From contig NZ_CP012915.1 of NCBI RefSeq assembly GCF_001315015.1, positions 620,001 to 684,000 on the forward strand: a stretch of DNA of 64,000 bases, read 5' to 3'. Position 1 is the stretch's first letter. Each line of letters begins with the position of its first letter. The notes under the pieces were generated by a model that was not told the origin of the DNA, did no database searches, and saw nothing but the letters and a program-made list of their open reading frames with translations. Shown one piece after another: positions 25,760-34,549 of this stretch. This stretch comes from Azospirillum brasilense. Lineage in GTDB: Bacteria; Pseudomonadota; Alphaproteobacteria; Azospirillales; Azospirillaceae. The translations under genes were made by a program, and so were the position numbers.

Positions 25760-26498
25760 GCATCTTGAGGCCGGACAAAGCGAGGATCACCGCCAGCAAA
25801 TAGCGCAGCGCCGCGGTCGGCAGATGGCGGCTGCCCAGCCAGGCGCCGACCGCCCCGCCGACCCCGGCGGCGGCCAGCCACCAGGGCAGGGCCGCGGGCA
25901 GGGTGGTGGCGGTCGTCCAGGTCCCGGCCAGCGCCGCCGCCGAGTTCAGCAGGTTGTAGGCGGCCGAGACGGCGGCGGCGCGGCGCGTCTCGACCCAGCC
26001 CATGAGCAAAATCAGCGGCGCCAGGAAGATGCCGCCGCCGGTGCCGGTCATCCCGGACAGGAACCCCACGGCGGCCCCGGCGGCGAGCGCCGGCAGGAAG
26101 GGCGGCGTGGTGGAGTCCGCCCGTTCGGGTGTTCCGCGGGTCGCCCAGGTAGAACGCGCCAGCTCCAGCGCCGCCAGCAGGAGGATCGCCCCGACCAGCG
26201 GGTAATAGAGATGCGGCGGCAGGTGCATCGTGCCGCCGAGGAACGAGAAGGGCATCCCCAGCACGCCGAACGGGTAGAAGGCCCGCCACGTGAAAAGCCC
26301 GGCGCGGGCGAAGCGCACGGTGCCGATGCCCGCCACCAGGAGGTTGAGGGCTAGCGCGGTGGGCTTCATCGTTGCCGGGTCGAGCCCAACGATGCCCATG
26401 ACCGCCAGATAGCCCGAGGCTCCGGCCTGCCCGACCGCGGCGTACAGCGTGGCAACGCCCAGGATCAGCGCCGTCAGACCGACCGTCTCGTTGAACAC
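25749..26498 (-). CDS. TauE/SafE-family anion exporter
   Basis: 249 aa integral membrane protein with about eight hydrophobic segments. Characteristic glycine-rich stretches are GFLSGMTGTGGGIFLAPLIL near residues 130-149 and an N-terminal half-repeat YAAVGQAGASGYLAVMGIVG near 19-38. The family exports sulfite, sulfoacetate or other small anions. It is a single gene, convergent with and overlapping the SDR gene. The CPx-rich copper-storage-type gene lies upstream on the opposite strand with a 159-base gap. Confidence 0.88.
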   Translation of the reverse strand: MFNETVGLTALILGVATLYAAVGQAGASGYLAVMGIVGLDPATMKPTALALNLLVAGIGTVRFARAGLFTWRAFYPFGVLGMPFSFLGGTMHLPPHLYYPLVGAILLLAALELARSTWATRGTPERADSTTPPFLPALAAGAAVGFLSGMTGTGGGIFLAPLILLMGWVETRRAAAVSAAYNLLNSAAALAGTWTTATTLPAALPWWLAAAGVGGAVGAWLGSRHLPTAALRYLLAVILALSGLKMLTA

Positions 26499-26657
26499 CC
26501 GCGTTTCCTCTCAAGCCGTGCCGGTCGCTTGTAAACCGGGCGGGGCGGGCGGGGCCAGGGAAAGGGCGGAGAATTTCCGAACCATGGCGGCGTGGCGCTG
26601 TTGGCGGGGTAGGACACCGAGCCCATCCCCCTTACCCCTGTCCTTTGGAGGCTGCCC

Positions 26658-27062
26658 ATGCACGCCCGCGAAATGATCAGCACGCACCCGCATGTGCACG
26701 GAAGCACCAACGACGCGCTCATCCGCTGCGTCGAAGCATGCTACGACTGCGCGCAGACCTGCACCACCTGCGCCGACGCCTGCCTGGGCGAGGATCAGGT
26801 GGCCGAGCTTGTCCAATGCATCCGCCTGAACATGGATTGCGCCGACGTCTGCGCGGCGACCGGCTCCGTCGCCACCCGGCGCAGCGGCTCCAACGAGGCG
26901 GTGATCCGAGCCATGCTCGACGCCTGCGCCACCGCCTGCCGGCTGTGCGCCGAGGAGTGCGAGGGGCACGCCGGCATGCATCAGCATTGCCGCATCTGCG
27001 CCGAAGCCTGCCGGACCTGCGAGGATGCCTGCCGCAAGGCCCTGCAGACGCTGAGCCACTGA
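26658..27062 (+). CDS. Cysteine-rich four-helix bundle copper storage protein (Csp/DUF326)
   Basis: 134 aa with 18 cysteines spaced CxxxC/CxxC along predicted helices ([20 protein letters not shown], then [25 protein letters not shown] and [15 protein letters not shown]). This is the pattern of copper storage proteins, whose four-helix bundle is filled with Cu(I). No signal peptide is present, which matches the cytosolic Csp3 type. Two His-rich ends ([16 protein letters not shown]) could help metal entry. GGAGG six bases before the ATG gives a strong start. No copper exporter or regulator gene is adjacent. Confidence 0.88.
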   Translation: MHAREMISTHPHVHGSTNDALIRCVEACYDCAQTCTTCADACLGEDQVAELVQCIRLNMDCADVCAATGSVATRRSGSNEAVIRAMLDACATACRLCAEECEGHAGMHQHCRICAEACRTCEDACRKALQTLSH

Positions 27063-27075
27063 CGGATGTGGAAGA

Positions 27076-27960
27076 TTATCCGCCGTTGCCGAGGATCACC
27101 CTGTCCAGATAGTCGGCCAGCAGCGGGCCGTCCCCCAGTCCGAGCAGCAGCTTGGACGAGACGTTGCCGTTCTCTGTCCGCAAGCCGGGAACCGCCGCGT
27201 GGCGGGCCAGGAAGCCATCCAACGCGGCGTTCCAGGCCGGATCGGCGTTGCGGCAGAAGATCTTCGACAGCGAGAAATGCGGCACCTTGCGGAAGGGGCT
27301 GGCGAGGCGCTTCCCCTGGAACACCGCCGGCGGGTTGTCGAGCGCGCGGTAGCGGGTTTCCAGCGTCTTGCGGAAACTTTGGAAGGTCGTCCCGCCGCTC
27401 TCCATGCCGATGGTGACGACCGGAACGCCGAGCAGGGCCACCGAGTCGGCGATCAGGCGGGCGTTCTCCTCCTGGTCGCGCCGGATGGCCTCGGCGAGCG
27501 CCGGATCGCCGCGCATCGCCTCGGACAGCCCCACCGTTCGCGGCGTGTGGAAGGAGCTTTTGTTCAGCACCATCACCTTGCTGCGGAAGGACGCGGCGCC
27601 GAAGATGCCGTCGAAGAAGCTGTGCGCCATCGCCCCGGCGCGCCCCTGGACGCACAGATAGACGGACTGCTCATACTCCCGGCGCCCCGGATTGTCGCCG
27701 ACCAGGATCAACTCCGGCAGAGCGCCATCCTTGGCTGCGTAGGCGGCGAGGTCGCCGTTCGTGACGAACAGCGGCGACGCGGAGTCCCGCAAGGCGCGGA
27801 CCCGTTCGCCGTGGTCGGCGACGCGGGTGCGGAACAGCGCGAGGGCGTCCGGTCGTTTGTCCACGGGCGGGGCATCGCCCAGAATGACGGACAGCCGCCG
27901 CAGGGCGGCCTCATGATCCGTTGCCGCCGCGTCGATCGAGGATACCGCCATTCCCATCAC
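27076..27960 (-). CDS. Uncharacterised protein with uracil-DNA glycosylase-like motif
   Basis: 294 aa, tentatively UDG-fold. ILVGDNPGRREYEQSVYLCV-like sequence near residues 85-104 followed by QGRAGAMAHSFFD recalls motif A of UDG superfamily enzymes (GxAPGxxEDxxGxPFVGRAG), and a late HFSLSKIFCRN could be the His-containing motif. KSSFHTPRTVGLSEA and GMESGGTTFQSFRKTLETRYR look like conserved helical parts of an unrecognised subfamily. There is no signal peptide. ATGs at 27960, 27957 and 27951 are alternatives. It is divergent from dcd, an enzyme of uracil/thymine nucleotide supply, which fits but does not prove a base-excision role. Confidence 0.5.
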   Translation of the reverse strand: MMGMAVSSIDAAATDHEAALRRLSVILGDAPPVDKRPDALALFRTRVADHGERVRALRDSASPLFVTNGDLAAYAAKDGALPELILVGDNPGRREYEQSVYLCVQGRAGAMAHSFFDGIFGAASFRSKVMVLNKSSFHTPRTVGLSEAMRGDPALAEAIRRDQEENARLIADSVALLGVPVVTIGMESGGTTFQSFRKTLETRYRALDNPPAVFQGKRLASPFRKVPHFSLSKIFCRNADPAWNAALDGFLARHAAVPGLRTENGNVSSKLLLGLGDGPLLADYLDRVILGNGG

Positions 27961-28002
27961 CCCTTGTGCAAAGCGGCCTCATCTAAGGGACCGGTGATTG
28001 TG

Positions 28003-28031
28003 TTGTCGAGAGGCGTCGATCCGGTTATAGA
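28003..28031 (+). promoter_or_regulatory. Sigma-70-like promoter of dcd
   Basis: TTGTCG (28003-28008), 17 bases, TATAGA (28026-28031). It lies about 60 bases upstream of the dcd ATG and is the best promoter match in the gap between the divergent genes. Confidence 0.5.
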
Positions 28032-28092
28032 GTGCGCCAGGGAAGCGACCGGAGCCGCGCTGATTGCGGTTTCGCCAGGAGGGTCGGAAAGA

Positions 28093-28677
28093 ATGAAGCT
28101 GTCAGACGTCGATATTCGCCGATACCTGGCCGAAGGACGCATCGAGATCGACCCGTTGCCGGCGGAGAGCCAGATCGGGGCCATGTCGGTTGACCTCCAG
28201 CTCGGGAACGCTTTTCAGGTCTTCCCGCCGGGCAAGGCGGCCTTCGTCGACCTCGCCCCGCCCGAGGGCCATCCCAGCCAGGTCCCCGACAAGCTGATGG
28301 ACCGCGTCGAGGTTTCCGAGGGCGAGCCGTTCTTCCTGCATCCGGGCGAACTGGTGCTTGGCATCACGGTGCAGCGCATCGGCCTGCCCAATGACATCGC
28401 CGGCCGCCTGGACGGCCGCAGCAGCCTCGCCCGTCTGGGCCTGATGGTGCACGCCACCGCGCATACCATCGATCCGGGCTGGAATGGCCGCATCACGCTG
28501 GAATTCTTCAATTGCGGACGGTTGCCGCTGGCGCTGCGGCCGGGCATGCGCATCTGCGCCCTCAGCTTCGAGACGCTGATGTCGCCGACCTCCAAGCCCT
28601 ATGCCGCGCGCCCCGACGCCAAGTACCGCGACCAGCTCGACCCGCTGCCAAGCCGGATCAATCTGGAACAGCCCTGA
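28093..28677 (+). CDS. dcd: dCTP deaminase
   Basis: 194 aa. Deaminates dCTP to dUTP for thymidylate synthesis. The family sequence is clear: MKLSDVDIRRYL start, SVDLQLGN near residue 35, and the active-site stretch GRLDGRSSLARLGLMVHATA near 106-125 (Arg, Ser, Ser and downstream Glu in ITLEFFN). AGGAGGGT ahead of ATG 28093 fixes the start. It is monocistronic, with a promoter and an intrinsic terminator, and divergent from the UDG-like gene. Confidence 0.96.
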   Translation: MKLSDVDIRRYLAEGRIEIDPLPAESQIGAMSVDLQLGNAFQVFPPGKAAFVDLAPPEGHPSQVPDKLMDRVEVSEGEPFFLHPGELVLGITVQRIGLPNDIAGRLDGRSSLARLGLMVHATAHTIDPGWNGRITLEFFNCGRLPLALRPGMRICALSFETLMSPTSKPYAARPDAKYRDQLDPLPSRINLEQP

Positions 28678-28698
28678 CGGCAAACGACGAGAACGACG

Positions 28699-28734
28699 AA
28701 AAGGCGCCTCCCTTCCGAGGCGCCTTTTTCTTTT
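28699..28734 (+). terminator. Intrinsic terminator of dcd
   Basis: A strong stem, AAGGCGCCTC and GAGGCGCCTT around CCTTCC, followed by TTTTCTTTT. It begins 22 bases past the dcd stop. The A-run before the stem also allows some leftward function. Confidence 0.9.
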
Positions 28735-28776
28735 GGGCATTCGGCTTGCCCAACCCTCGCCCCTCACCCCCGCCCG

Positions 28777-28809
28777 CAGGGACTCGGCAGGGACTCGGCA
28801 GGGACTCGA
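28777..28809. repeat. Three tandem 11-bp repeats
   Basis: CAGGGACTCGG repeats at 28777, 28788 and 28799 (last base changed). They lie between the dcd terminator and the HutC-type regulator promoter and are about one helical turn long. No function is evident. Confidence 0.6.
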
Positions 28810-28848
28810 TTGATCGCGCCAGGATCATTCGTATCCCCAACATCGCTG

Positions 28849-28895
28849 TTGACCAAAGCTGTATTATCAATCATACAGGTTCCTGTCTTATACAG
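28849..28895 (+). promoter_or_regulatory. Promoter with inverted and direct repeats, probable HutC-type operator
   Basis: TTGACC (28849-28854), 17 bases, CATACA (28872-28877) gives a plausible promoter for the regulator and operon. It is overlapped by CTGTATTATCAATCATACAG (28859-28878), an inverted repeat CTGTAT-N8-ATACAG. The half-site ATACAG recurs at 28890-28895 in CTGTCTTATACAG. Auto-regulation by the adjacent HutC-family protein is inferred. Confidence 0.55.
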
Positions 28896-28935
28896 AGACA
28901 CACGCCGGTTTCCAGCGAGAGGGAGGCGGGGCACT

Positions 28936-29790
28936 GTGAAGTCTTCGGTCGAACCGCTGAAGGCGCGCCGGATTTACCTGCTGCTGCGCGACCGCATCGT
29001 CGCCGGCGACCTGCCGCCGGGCGGGCGCCTGCCGGGGGAACCGGCGCTGGCCGCCGAGCACGCCGTGTCGCGGGTGACCGTGCGCCGGGCGCTCGACCTG
29101 CTGGAGAAGGAGGGGCTGGTGCAGCGCAAGCCCGGCTCCGGCACCTTCGTCCATGACACCCGCAGCGTCCGCCCCATCGTCGCCGACCTCTCCAACGTGC
29201 TGTCGCACCTGATCGACATGGGGCGCAGCACCGACGTGAAGCTGCTCTCCTTCGGCTACGTCGCGCCGCCCGAGGCCATCGCCGAAAGCCTGGGGCTGAA
29301 GCCGGGCGAGCGGGTCCAGCGGTCGGTGCGTGTCCGGCTGATCGACGGGGAGCCCTTCTCCTACCTGACCACCCATGTGCCGGAATGGCTCGGCCTGACC
29401 TATTCGGAAGCGGAGCTGGCGGCGCGTCCGCTGCTGGAGCTGATCGAGCGGTCGGGCGTGAAGACCGAGCGGGCCACCCAGGCGATCAACGCCACGCTGG
29501 CCGGGCCGGAGCCGGCGGCGGCGCTCGATCTGGAGATCGGCTCGCCGCTGTTGACCCTGACCCGCGTCGTGCACGACCCGTCCGGCCGCGGGGTGGAGCA
29601 TCTGCACGCGCTGTATCGGCCCGACCGCTACAGCTTCCACATGGATCTGGTGCGCATCGGCGACGACGGGGAGCGGCGCTGGAGCCCGGCCCTGGGCCGG
29701 CCGCGCGCATCCGACACCACCAAAACCGACAAGAACAAAGCGGGCGAAAAGCCCACCCGCGGCTCGCGGGCCATCAAGCAGAGGAGTTGA
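28936..29790 (+). CDS. GntR/HutC-family regulator with UTRA domain
   Basis: 284 aa from GTG 28936, preceded by GAGAGGGAGG; an upstream frame extension is unlikely. A winged helix covers residues about 10-75 (RIYLLLRDRIVAGDLPPGGRLPGE region, ending RKPGSGTFVHD), followed by a UTRA effector domain of the HutC type (GERVQRSVRVRLIDGEPFSYLTTHVPEWL; HLHALYRPDRYSFHMDL). The C-terminal 30 residues are basic and low-complexity (TTKTDKNKAGEKPTRGS). The Tat-exported binding-protein gene starts only 5 bases after its stop, so it leads, and probably controls, the large catabolic operon. Confidence 0.92.
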   Translation: MKSSVEPLKARRIYLLLRDRIVAGDLPPGGRLPGEPALAAEHAVSRVTVRRALDLLEKEGLVQRKPGSGTFVHDTRSVRPIVADLSNVLSHLIDMGRSTDVKLLSFGYVAPPEAIAESLGLKPGERVQRSVRVRLIDGEPFSYLTTHVPEWLGLTYSEAELAARPLLELIERSGVKTERATQAINATLAGPEPAAALDLEIGSPLLTLTRVVHDPSGRGVEHLHALYRPDRYSFHMDLVRIGDDGERRWSPALGRPRASDTTKTDKNKAGEKPTRGSRAIKQRS

Positions 29791-29795
29791 GCGTT

Positions 29796-31040
29796 ATGGG
29801 ACGTTCGGTTCAGGACTCCGCACTCTCGGGCATCTCCCGCCGCACCGTGCTCAAGGCGGGCGCGGCGGCAGCGGCCTTTGTGACGGTGCCGGTGGCCGCC
29901 CCGTCGATTCTGCGGGCGCAGACCCCGGCCGTGAAGATCGGCATCCTCCAGCCGGTGACCGGCGCGCTCGCCCATGACGGCGACCTCGGCCGGGTCGGCG
30001 CCGAGATGGCGATCAACGAGATCAACGCCGCGGGCGGCATCAAGTCGCTGGGCGGTGCCAAGATCGAAATGGTGTTCGGCGACGCCCGCTCCACGCCGGA
30101 GGCCGGCACGCAGGAGGTCGAGCGCATGCAGGCCGAGGGCGTGTGCGCCATCGTCGGCGGCTTCGCCAGCCCGATCTGCCTCGCCGCCTCGCAGGCGGCG
30201 GCGCGCTACGATCTGCCCTATCTCGTCGATGTCGGCGTGTCGGATCAGATCATGGCCCGCGGCCTGACCAACACCTTCCGCTTCAGCCCCGGCTTCGGCA
30301 AGGTCACCCAGGTCGCGCTCGACAACCTGACCAGGATCAACGAGCTGGCCGGCAAGCCGGCGAAGACCGTCGTGCTGGTCCATGAGGACGGCCTGTTCGG
30401 CTCCGGTCTCGCCAAGCTGCTGCAGGCCGAGCTGCCCAAGCGCGGCTTCGAGATTTTGGAAACCATCGCCCACCCGACCCCGGCGCGAGACATGTCCAAC
30501 GTGGCGCTGCGCATCCGCTCGCTGAACCCGGACCTCGTCATCCCGTCCAACTACTACGGCGAATTCGTTCTGCTCGCCCGCACCATGCAGCAGCAGCGCA
30601 TCAAGCCGAAGGGCGTCTACGCGGTGCTGGGCGGGGCGGCGTCGAACGGGCGCTTCGTCAAGGAATTCCCGCAGGCCGCCCAGAACGTCATCGACTGCAA
30701 CCATTGGCACGACCCGAAGAATCCGAAGGCGCTGGCGCTGCGCAAGGCCGTGGAGGCGCAGGGCAAGTCCTTCGCCTACAACGTCCCGCTGAACTATTCG
30801 AACCTGCTGCTGCTGGCCGACGCCATCGAGCGCGCCGGCTCCGCCGACCGCAAGACGATCATCGAGGCGCTGAACGCTTCCACCTTCGCCGGCCACATCA
30901 TGCCCTACGGCCCGACGAAGTTCGTGAACGGCCAGAACGAGGGGGCCACCCCGATCAACACGCAGATCCAGGGCGAGGACATCAAGGTGATCTTCCCCGA
31001 AACCTTCGCGGAGTCGAAGGCCAACTACCCGGCGGCGTAA
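29796..31040 (+). CDS. Branched-chain amino acid-type ABC binding protein, Tat-exported
   Basis: 414 aa. Export signal SRRTVLKAGAAAAAF at residues about 12-26 fits the twin-arginine motif, with cleavage near LRAQTPA. The mature domain is a type I Peripla_BP_6 protein of the LivK/UrtA group: VKIGILQPVTGALAHDG, AINEINAAGG, and CAIVGGFASPICLAASQAA in the ligand cleft. tatABC is encoded at 55.6 kb. It opens a coupled operon with LivHMGF-type genes, so it defines the imported substrate; the catabolic genes suggest a cyclic amide or dicarboxylate derivative. Confidence 0.92.
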   Translation: MGRSVQDSALSGISRRTVLKAGAAAAAFVTVPVAAPSILRAQTPAVKIGILQPVTGALAHDGDLGRVGAEMAINEINAAGGIKSLGGAKIEMVFGDARSTPEAGTQEVERMQAEGVCAIVGGFASPICLAASQAAARYDLPYLVDVGVSDQIMARGLTNTFRFSPGFGKVTQVALDNLTRINELAGKPAKTVVLVHEDGLFGSGLAKLLQAELPKRGFEILETIAHPTPARDMSNVALRIRSLNPDLVIPSNYYGEFVLLARTMQQQRIKPKGVYAVLGGAASNGRFVKEFPQAAQNVIDCNHWHDPKNPKALALRKAVEAQGKSFAYNVPLNYSNLLLLADAIERAGSADRKTIIEALNASTFAGHIMPYGPTKFVNGQNEGATPINTQIQGEDIKVIFPETFAESKANYPAA

Positions 31041-31147
31041 TCCGTCACTTCGCCTTCGCACCTCCCGCATTTCCCCATCCGTTCTGCGGTGCCGCGCAGC
31101 GGCCGCCCGGACGGGTGGGGGGCCATTTCCCTCATGCGCTGGCTGCC

Positions 31148-32020
31148 ATGTATTCACCTCAGATCATCCTGGAAGCGGCGCTGAACGGGCTGATGACCGG
31201 CGCGGTCTACGCGCTGATCGCCCTCGGCCTGACGCTGATCTACGGCGTGCTCCACATCATCAACTTCGCGCACGGCGCGCTGCTGACCTGCGCGATGTTC
31301 GCGGTGTGGATCGCCTGGGCGTGGCTGGGCCTCGACCCCTATCTGGTGATCGTGCCGCTGGTGCCGCTGATGTTCGTGCTGGGCTACGGGCTGCAGCGCT
31401 TCGTCATCGGGCCGGCCAGCCACGGCGACGACGGCAACATCCTGCTGGTCACGCTCGGTCTGTCGATCGTGCTGGAGAATGTGCTGCTGGCGGTCTTCCA
31501 GTCGGACACCCGCACGCTCGACACCGATTACTCGTTCCAGGTGGTCGCGCTGGGGCCGCTGCTGCTGTCCTTCCCGCGGGTGATCGGGCTGGCGGTGGCG
31601 GTGGTGGTGACCGGGCTGCTCTGGCTGGTGCTGAACCGCACCGACACCGGCAAGGCCATCCGCGCCGTCGCCAAGGAAAAGCTGGGCGCCAATCTGGTCG
31701 GCATCGACGTGCCGCACGTTTACGCCATCACCTTCGGGCTGGGCTGCGCCTGCCTCGCCGTGGCGGCCGGGCTGCTGATGCCGACCTTCTACGTCAACCC
31801 GCGCATCGGCAGCGCCTTCGTGCTGGTCGCCTTCACGGTTGTGGTGCTGGGCGGCATGGGGTCGCTCCCCGGCGCGCTGCTCGGCGGCCTGTTCATCGGC
31901 GTGGTGGAGAGCCTGTGCGGCCTGTTCCTGGGCGACAGTCTGGGGCAGATCGGCATCTTCCTGATCTTCATCGCCGTGCTGCTGGTGCGGCCGACCGGCC
32001 TGTTCGGAGCCAAGGCATGA
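31148..32020 (+). CDS. LivH-type ABC permease
   Basis: 290 aa with about eight membrane segments. LNGLMTGAVYALIALGLTLIYGV and INFAHGALL at the N-terminus, TDTGKAIRAVAKEKLGANLVGID in the cytoplasmic loop and VVLGGMGSLPGALLGGLFIG near the end are LivH hallmarks. A 107-base gap after the binding-protein gene is the largest in the operon. Its end overlaps the LivM start by four bases. Confidence 0.93.
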   Translation: MYSPQIILEAALNGLMTGAVYALIALGLTLIYGVLHIINFAHGALLTCAMFAVWIAWAWLGLDPYLVIVPLVPLMFVLGYGLQRFVIGPASHGDDGNILLVTLGLSIVLENVLLAVFQSDTRTLDTDYSFQVVALGPLLLSFPRVIGLAVAVVVTGLLWLVLNRTDTGKAIRAVAKEKLGANLVGIDVPHVYAITFGLGCACLAVAAGLLMPTFYVNPRIGSAFVLVAFTVVVLGGMGSLPGALLGGLFIGVVESLCGLFLGDSLGQIGIFLIFIAVLLVRPTGLFGAKA

Positions 32021-33015
32021 CCGCGCGCGACCTGATCCCGATCGCCGTCCTGGCCGTCCTCGCCGCGCTGCTGCCGTTGGTGGTGACGTCCAGCCCGGTG
32101 ATGAACTTCCTCGTCTTCACGCTGATCGTGGCGCTGGGCGCGCAGGGCTGGAACATTCTGGGTGGCTTCGGCGGCCAGTTCAGCTTCGGCCACGCCGCCT
32201 TCTTCGGCACCGGCGCCTATGTGACGGCGATCCTGCAGCTGCGCTACGGCGTCAACGCCTGGGCCGGTCTGCTGCTGGCGACGGCGGCAGGGGCGGCGGT
32301 CGCCTGGGCCATCGGTTTCCTCAGCTTCCGCTCCGGTCTGCGCGGCTCCTACTTCGCGCTGGTGACTCTGGCCTTCGCCGAGGTGTTCCGCATCCTCGCC
32401 AACGCGACGCCCGTCACCGGCGGCGCCGCCGGCCTGCTGATCAAGCTGGAGGTCCACCCCGCGAATCTGCAATTCGCCGACCGCGCCGTCTTCTATTGGC
32501 TGGTCCTCGCCTTCGTCACCGGGGTGCTGCTGCTGACGCGCTGGATCCAGCGCTCGCGCTTCGGGGCGCAGCTCGTCGCGGTGCGCGAGAACGAGGACGC
32601 CGCCAAGGCGCTGGGCGTTGATTCCCTGAAGGTGAAGCTGCGCGCCATCGCCTTGTCGGGCGCGGTGACGGCGCTGTCCGGCTGCCTCTACGCCCAGTAT
32701 TTCCTCTACATCGACGCCCACATCGCCTACGGCAGCTGGATCTCGGTGGAGTTGCTGCTCGCCCCGATCATCGGCGGCGTCGGCACCGTCTTCGGGCCGG
32801 TGGTGGGGGCGCTGACCCTGCATGGGCTGGGCGAACTCGCCAAGCAGTTCGCCGGCCGCATCCCCGGCATCGACCTGATCGTCTTCGGAAGCGTGCTGGT
32901 TCTGGCCGTCGCCTTCGCCCGCGGCGGCATCCTGGGCCTGCTGGAGCGGCTGCGCGACCGCGGCCGCGGGATGATGACGCGCGGCGCCAAGGAGGTGTCC
33001 CATGCTGGCCGTTGA
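32017..33015 (+). CDS. LivM-type ABC permease
   Basis: 332 aa. Ten or so hydrophobic segments with LivM features: NILGGFGGQFSFGHAAFFGTGAYV near residues 46-69, RSGLRGSYFALVTLAFAE near 107-124, and AVRENEDAAKALGVD near 188-202 (the ATPase-contacting loop). It starts at ATG 32017 overlapping the LivH stop and ends 14 bases inside the LivG gene. Confidence 0.93.
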   Translation: MTARDLIPIAVLAVLAALLPLVVTSSPVMNFLVFTLIVALGAQGWNILGGFGGQFSFGHAAFFGTGAYVTAILQLRYGVNAWAGLLLATAAGAAVAWAIGFLSFRSGLRGSYFALVTLAFAEVFRILANATPVTGGAAGLLIKLEVHPANLQFADRAVFYWLVLAFVTGVLLLTRWIQRSRFGAQLVAVRENEDAAKALGVDSLKVKLRAIALSGAVTALSGCLYAQYFLYIDAHIAYGSWISVELLLAPIIGGVGTVFGPVVGALTLHGLGELAKQFAGRIPGIDLIVFGSVLVLAVAFARGGILGLLERLRDRGRGMMTRGAKEVSHAGR

Positions 33016-33748
33016 GTCCGTCTCCAAGCGCTTCGGCGGTCTGATGGCGGTGGACAACGCATCGCTCGCGCTGGAGCCCGGCGGCATCGTCGGCCTGATC
33101 GGGCCGAACGGCGCCGGCAAGACGACGCTGTTCTCGATGATCTCGGGCTTCGTCGCACCGAGCGACGGGCGGATCCTGTTCGAGGGCACCGACATCACCG
33201 GCGAGGAGCCGCACCGCCGCGCCGAACGCGGCATCGGCCGCACCTTCCAGATCGTCCAGCCCTTCGCCGGGCTGACGGTGTGCGAGAACATCGCGGTCGG
33301 CGCCTATCTGCGCCACGCCAGGCGCGCCGACGCCATCGCCAAGGCGCGCGAGGTGGCCCGCCGGGTCGGGCTGGCGGCCGAGTTGGACCGGCCGGCCGGC
33401 GGGCTGACGGTGGCCGGGCGCAAGCGGCTGGAGTTGGCCCGCGCGCTCGCCACCGAGCCGAAGCTGCTGCTGCTGGACGAGGTGCTGGCCGGCCTGAACC
33501 CGTCGGAAATCCGCGACATCATCCCGGTGATTCGGGGAATCCGCGACGAAGGGGTGACGATCCTGATGATCGAACACGTCATGCAGGCGGTGATGAATCT
33601 GTGCGAGCGCGTCTATGTGCTGGCCCAGGGCCGCATGATCGCCGAGGGCAAGCCCGCCGCCGTTTGCGCCGATTCCCGCGTGATCGAGGCCTATCTCGGC
33701 CACGGCGCCGCCGCCCGTCTGGCGGCGGAGGGGGCGTCCCATGGCTGA
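33002..33748 (+). CDS. LivG-type ABC ATPase
   Basis: 248 aa. Walker A GPNGAGKTT near residues 35-43, LivG-specific GIGRTFQIVQPFAGLTVCENI near 78-98, signature-region LTVAGRKRLELARAL (the usual LSGG is replaced by LTVAG) near 133, and Walker B LLLLDEVLAGLNP near 156. LivG proteins commonly have a weak signature motif of this kind. It overlaps both neighbouring genes. Confidence 0.93.
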   Translation: MLAVESVSKRFGGLMAVDNASLALEPGGIVGLIGPNGAGKTTLFSMISGFVAPSDGRILFEGTDITGEEPHRRAERGIGRTFQIVQPFAGLTVCENIAVGAYLRHARRADAIAKAREVARRVGLAAELDRPAGGLTVAGRKRLELARALATEPKLLLLDEVLAGLNPSEIRDIIPVIRGIRDEGVTILMIEHVMQAVMNLCERVYVLAQGRMIAEGKPAAVCADSRVIEAYLGHGAAARLAAEGASHG

Positions 33749-34454
33749 GGCGCTTCTGAGCATCCAGGGGCTGAGGACCGGCTACGGCGCCACCGAGGTG
33801 CTGCGCGGCATCGACATGGCCGTGCTGGACGGCGAGATCGTCACGGTCCTCGGCTCCAACGGCGTCGGCAAGACGACGCTGAACAAGGTGCTGTCGGGCG
33901 TGCTGCCGCCCTGGGCGGGGGAGATCCGCTTCGCCGGCACCCGCATCGACGGCCGCTCCGCCGCGCGCATCGTGGAGGAGGGGCTGATCCAGGTGCCGGA
34001 AGGCCGCAAGATCTTCCCCAACCTGTCGATCCGCGAGAATCTGGAGCTGGGCAGCTACCGGCGCGGCAAGCCGAACCGGGCGCGGAACCTGGAGCGCATC
34101 TTCACCACCTTCCCCCGCCTGAAGGAGCGCGAGGGCCAGCTCGCCGGCACGCTGTCGGGCGGCGAGCAGCAGATGCTCGCCATCGGGCGCGGCCTGATGG
34201 CCGAACCGCTGCTGCTGATCCTCGACGAACCGTCGCTCGGCCTGTCGCCGTTGGTGGTCGAAGAGATGTTCGGGCTGATCCGCCAGCTGAACGCGGGCGG
34301 GCTGGCGATCCTGCTGGTCGAGCAGAACGTCGTCCAGTCGCTGGAGGTCGCCCGCCGCGCCTACATCCTCGAAAACGGCGTCTTCGCGCTCTCCGGACCG
34401 TCCGCCGAGATCGCGCGCGACCCTGAATTGAAACGCACCTATCTGGGGCTGTGA
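33741..34454 (+). CDS. LivF-type ABC ATPase
   Basis: 237 aa. Walker A GSNGVGKTT near residues 38-46, LivF-specific IQVPEGRKIFPNLSIRENLELG near 83-104, LSGGEQQMLAIGRGL near 136-150 and Walker B LLLILDEPSLGLSPLVV near 156-172. It completes the LivKHMGF-type importer and begins 8 bases inside livG. Confidence 0.94.
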   Translation: MAEALLSIQGLRTGYGATEVLRGIDMAVLDGEIVTVLGSNGVGKTTLNKVLSGVLPPWAGEIRFAGTRIDGRSAARIVEEGLIQVPEGRKIFPNLSIRENLELGSYRRGKPNRARNLERIFTTFPRLKEREGQLAGTLSGGEQQMLAIGRGLMAEPLLLILDEPSLGLSPLVVEEMFGLIRQLNAGGLAILLVEQNVVQSLEVARRAYILENGVFALSGPSAEIARDPELKRTYLGL

Positions 34455-34549
34455 GCGATGCGTGCTCCGGCCCTGTCCCGACATTTCTCAACCCTGACCC
34501 GGTGGTGCTGCGACGGCTTCGCGGACCGGCACCGGGGGGAGCGTTTGAC

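Noticed and set aside
34451..34549. N-terminal extension of the lyase from a GTG overlapping livF
   Set aside because: The 33 extra residues show no similarity to the family start; ATG 34550 has a purine-rich site upstream.
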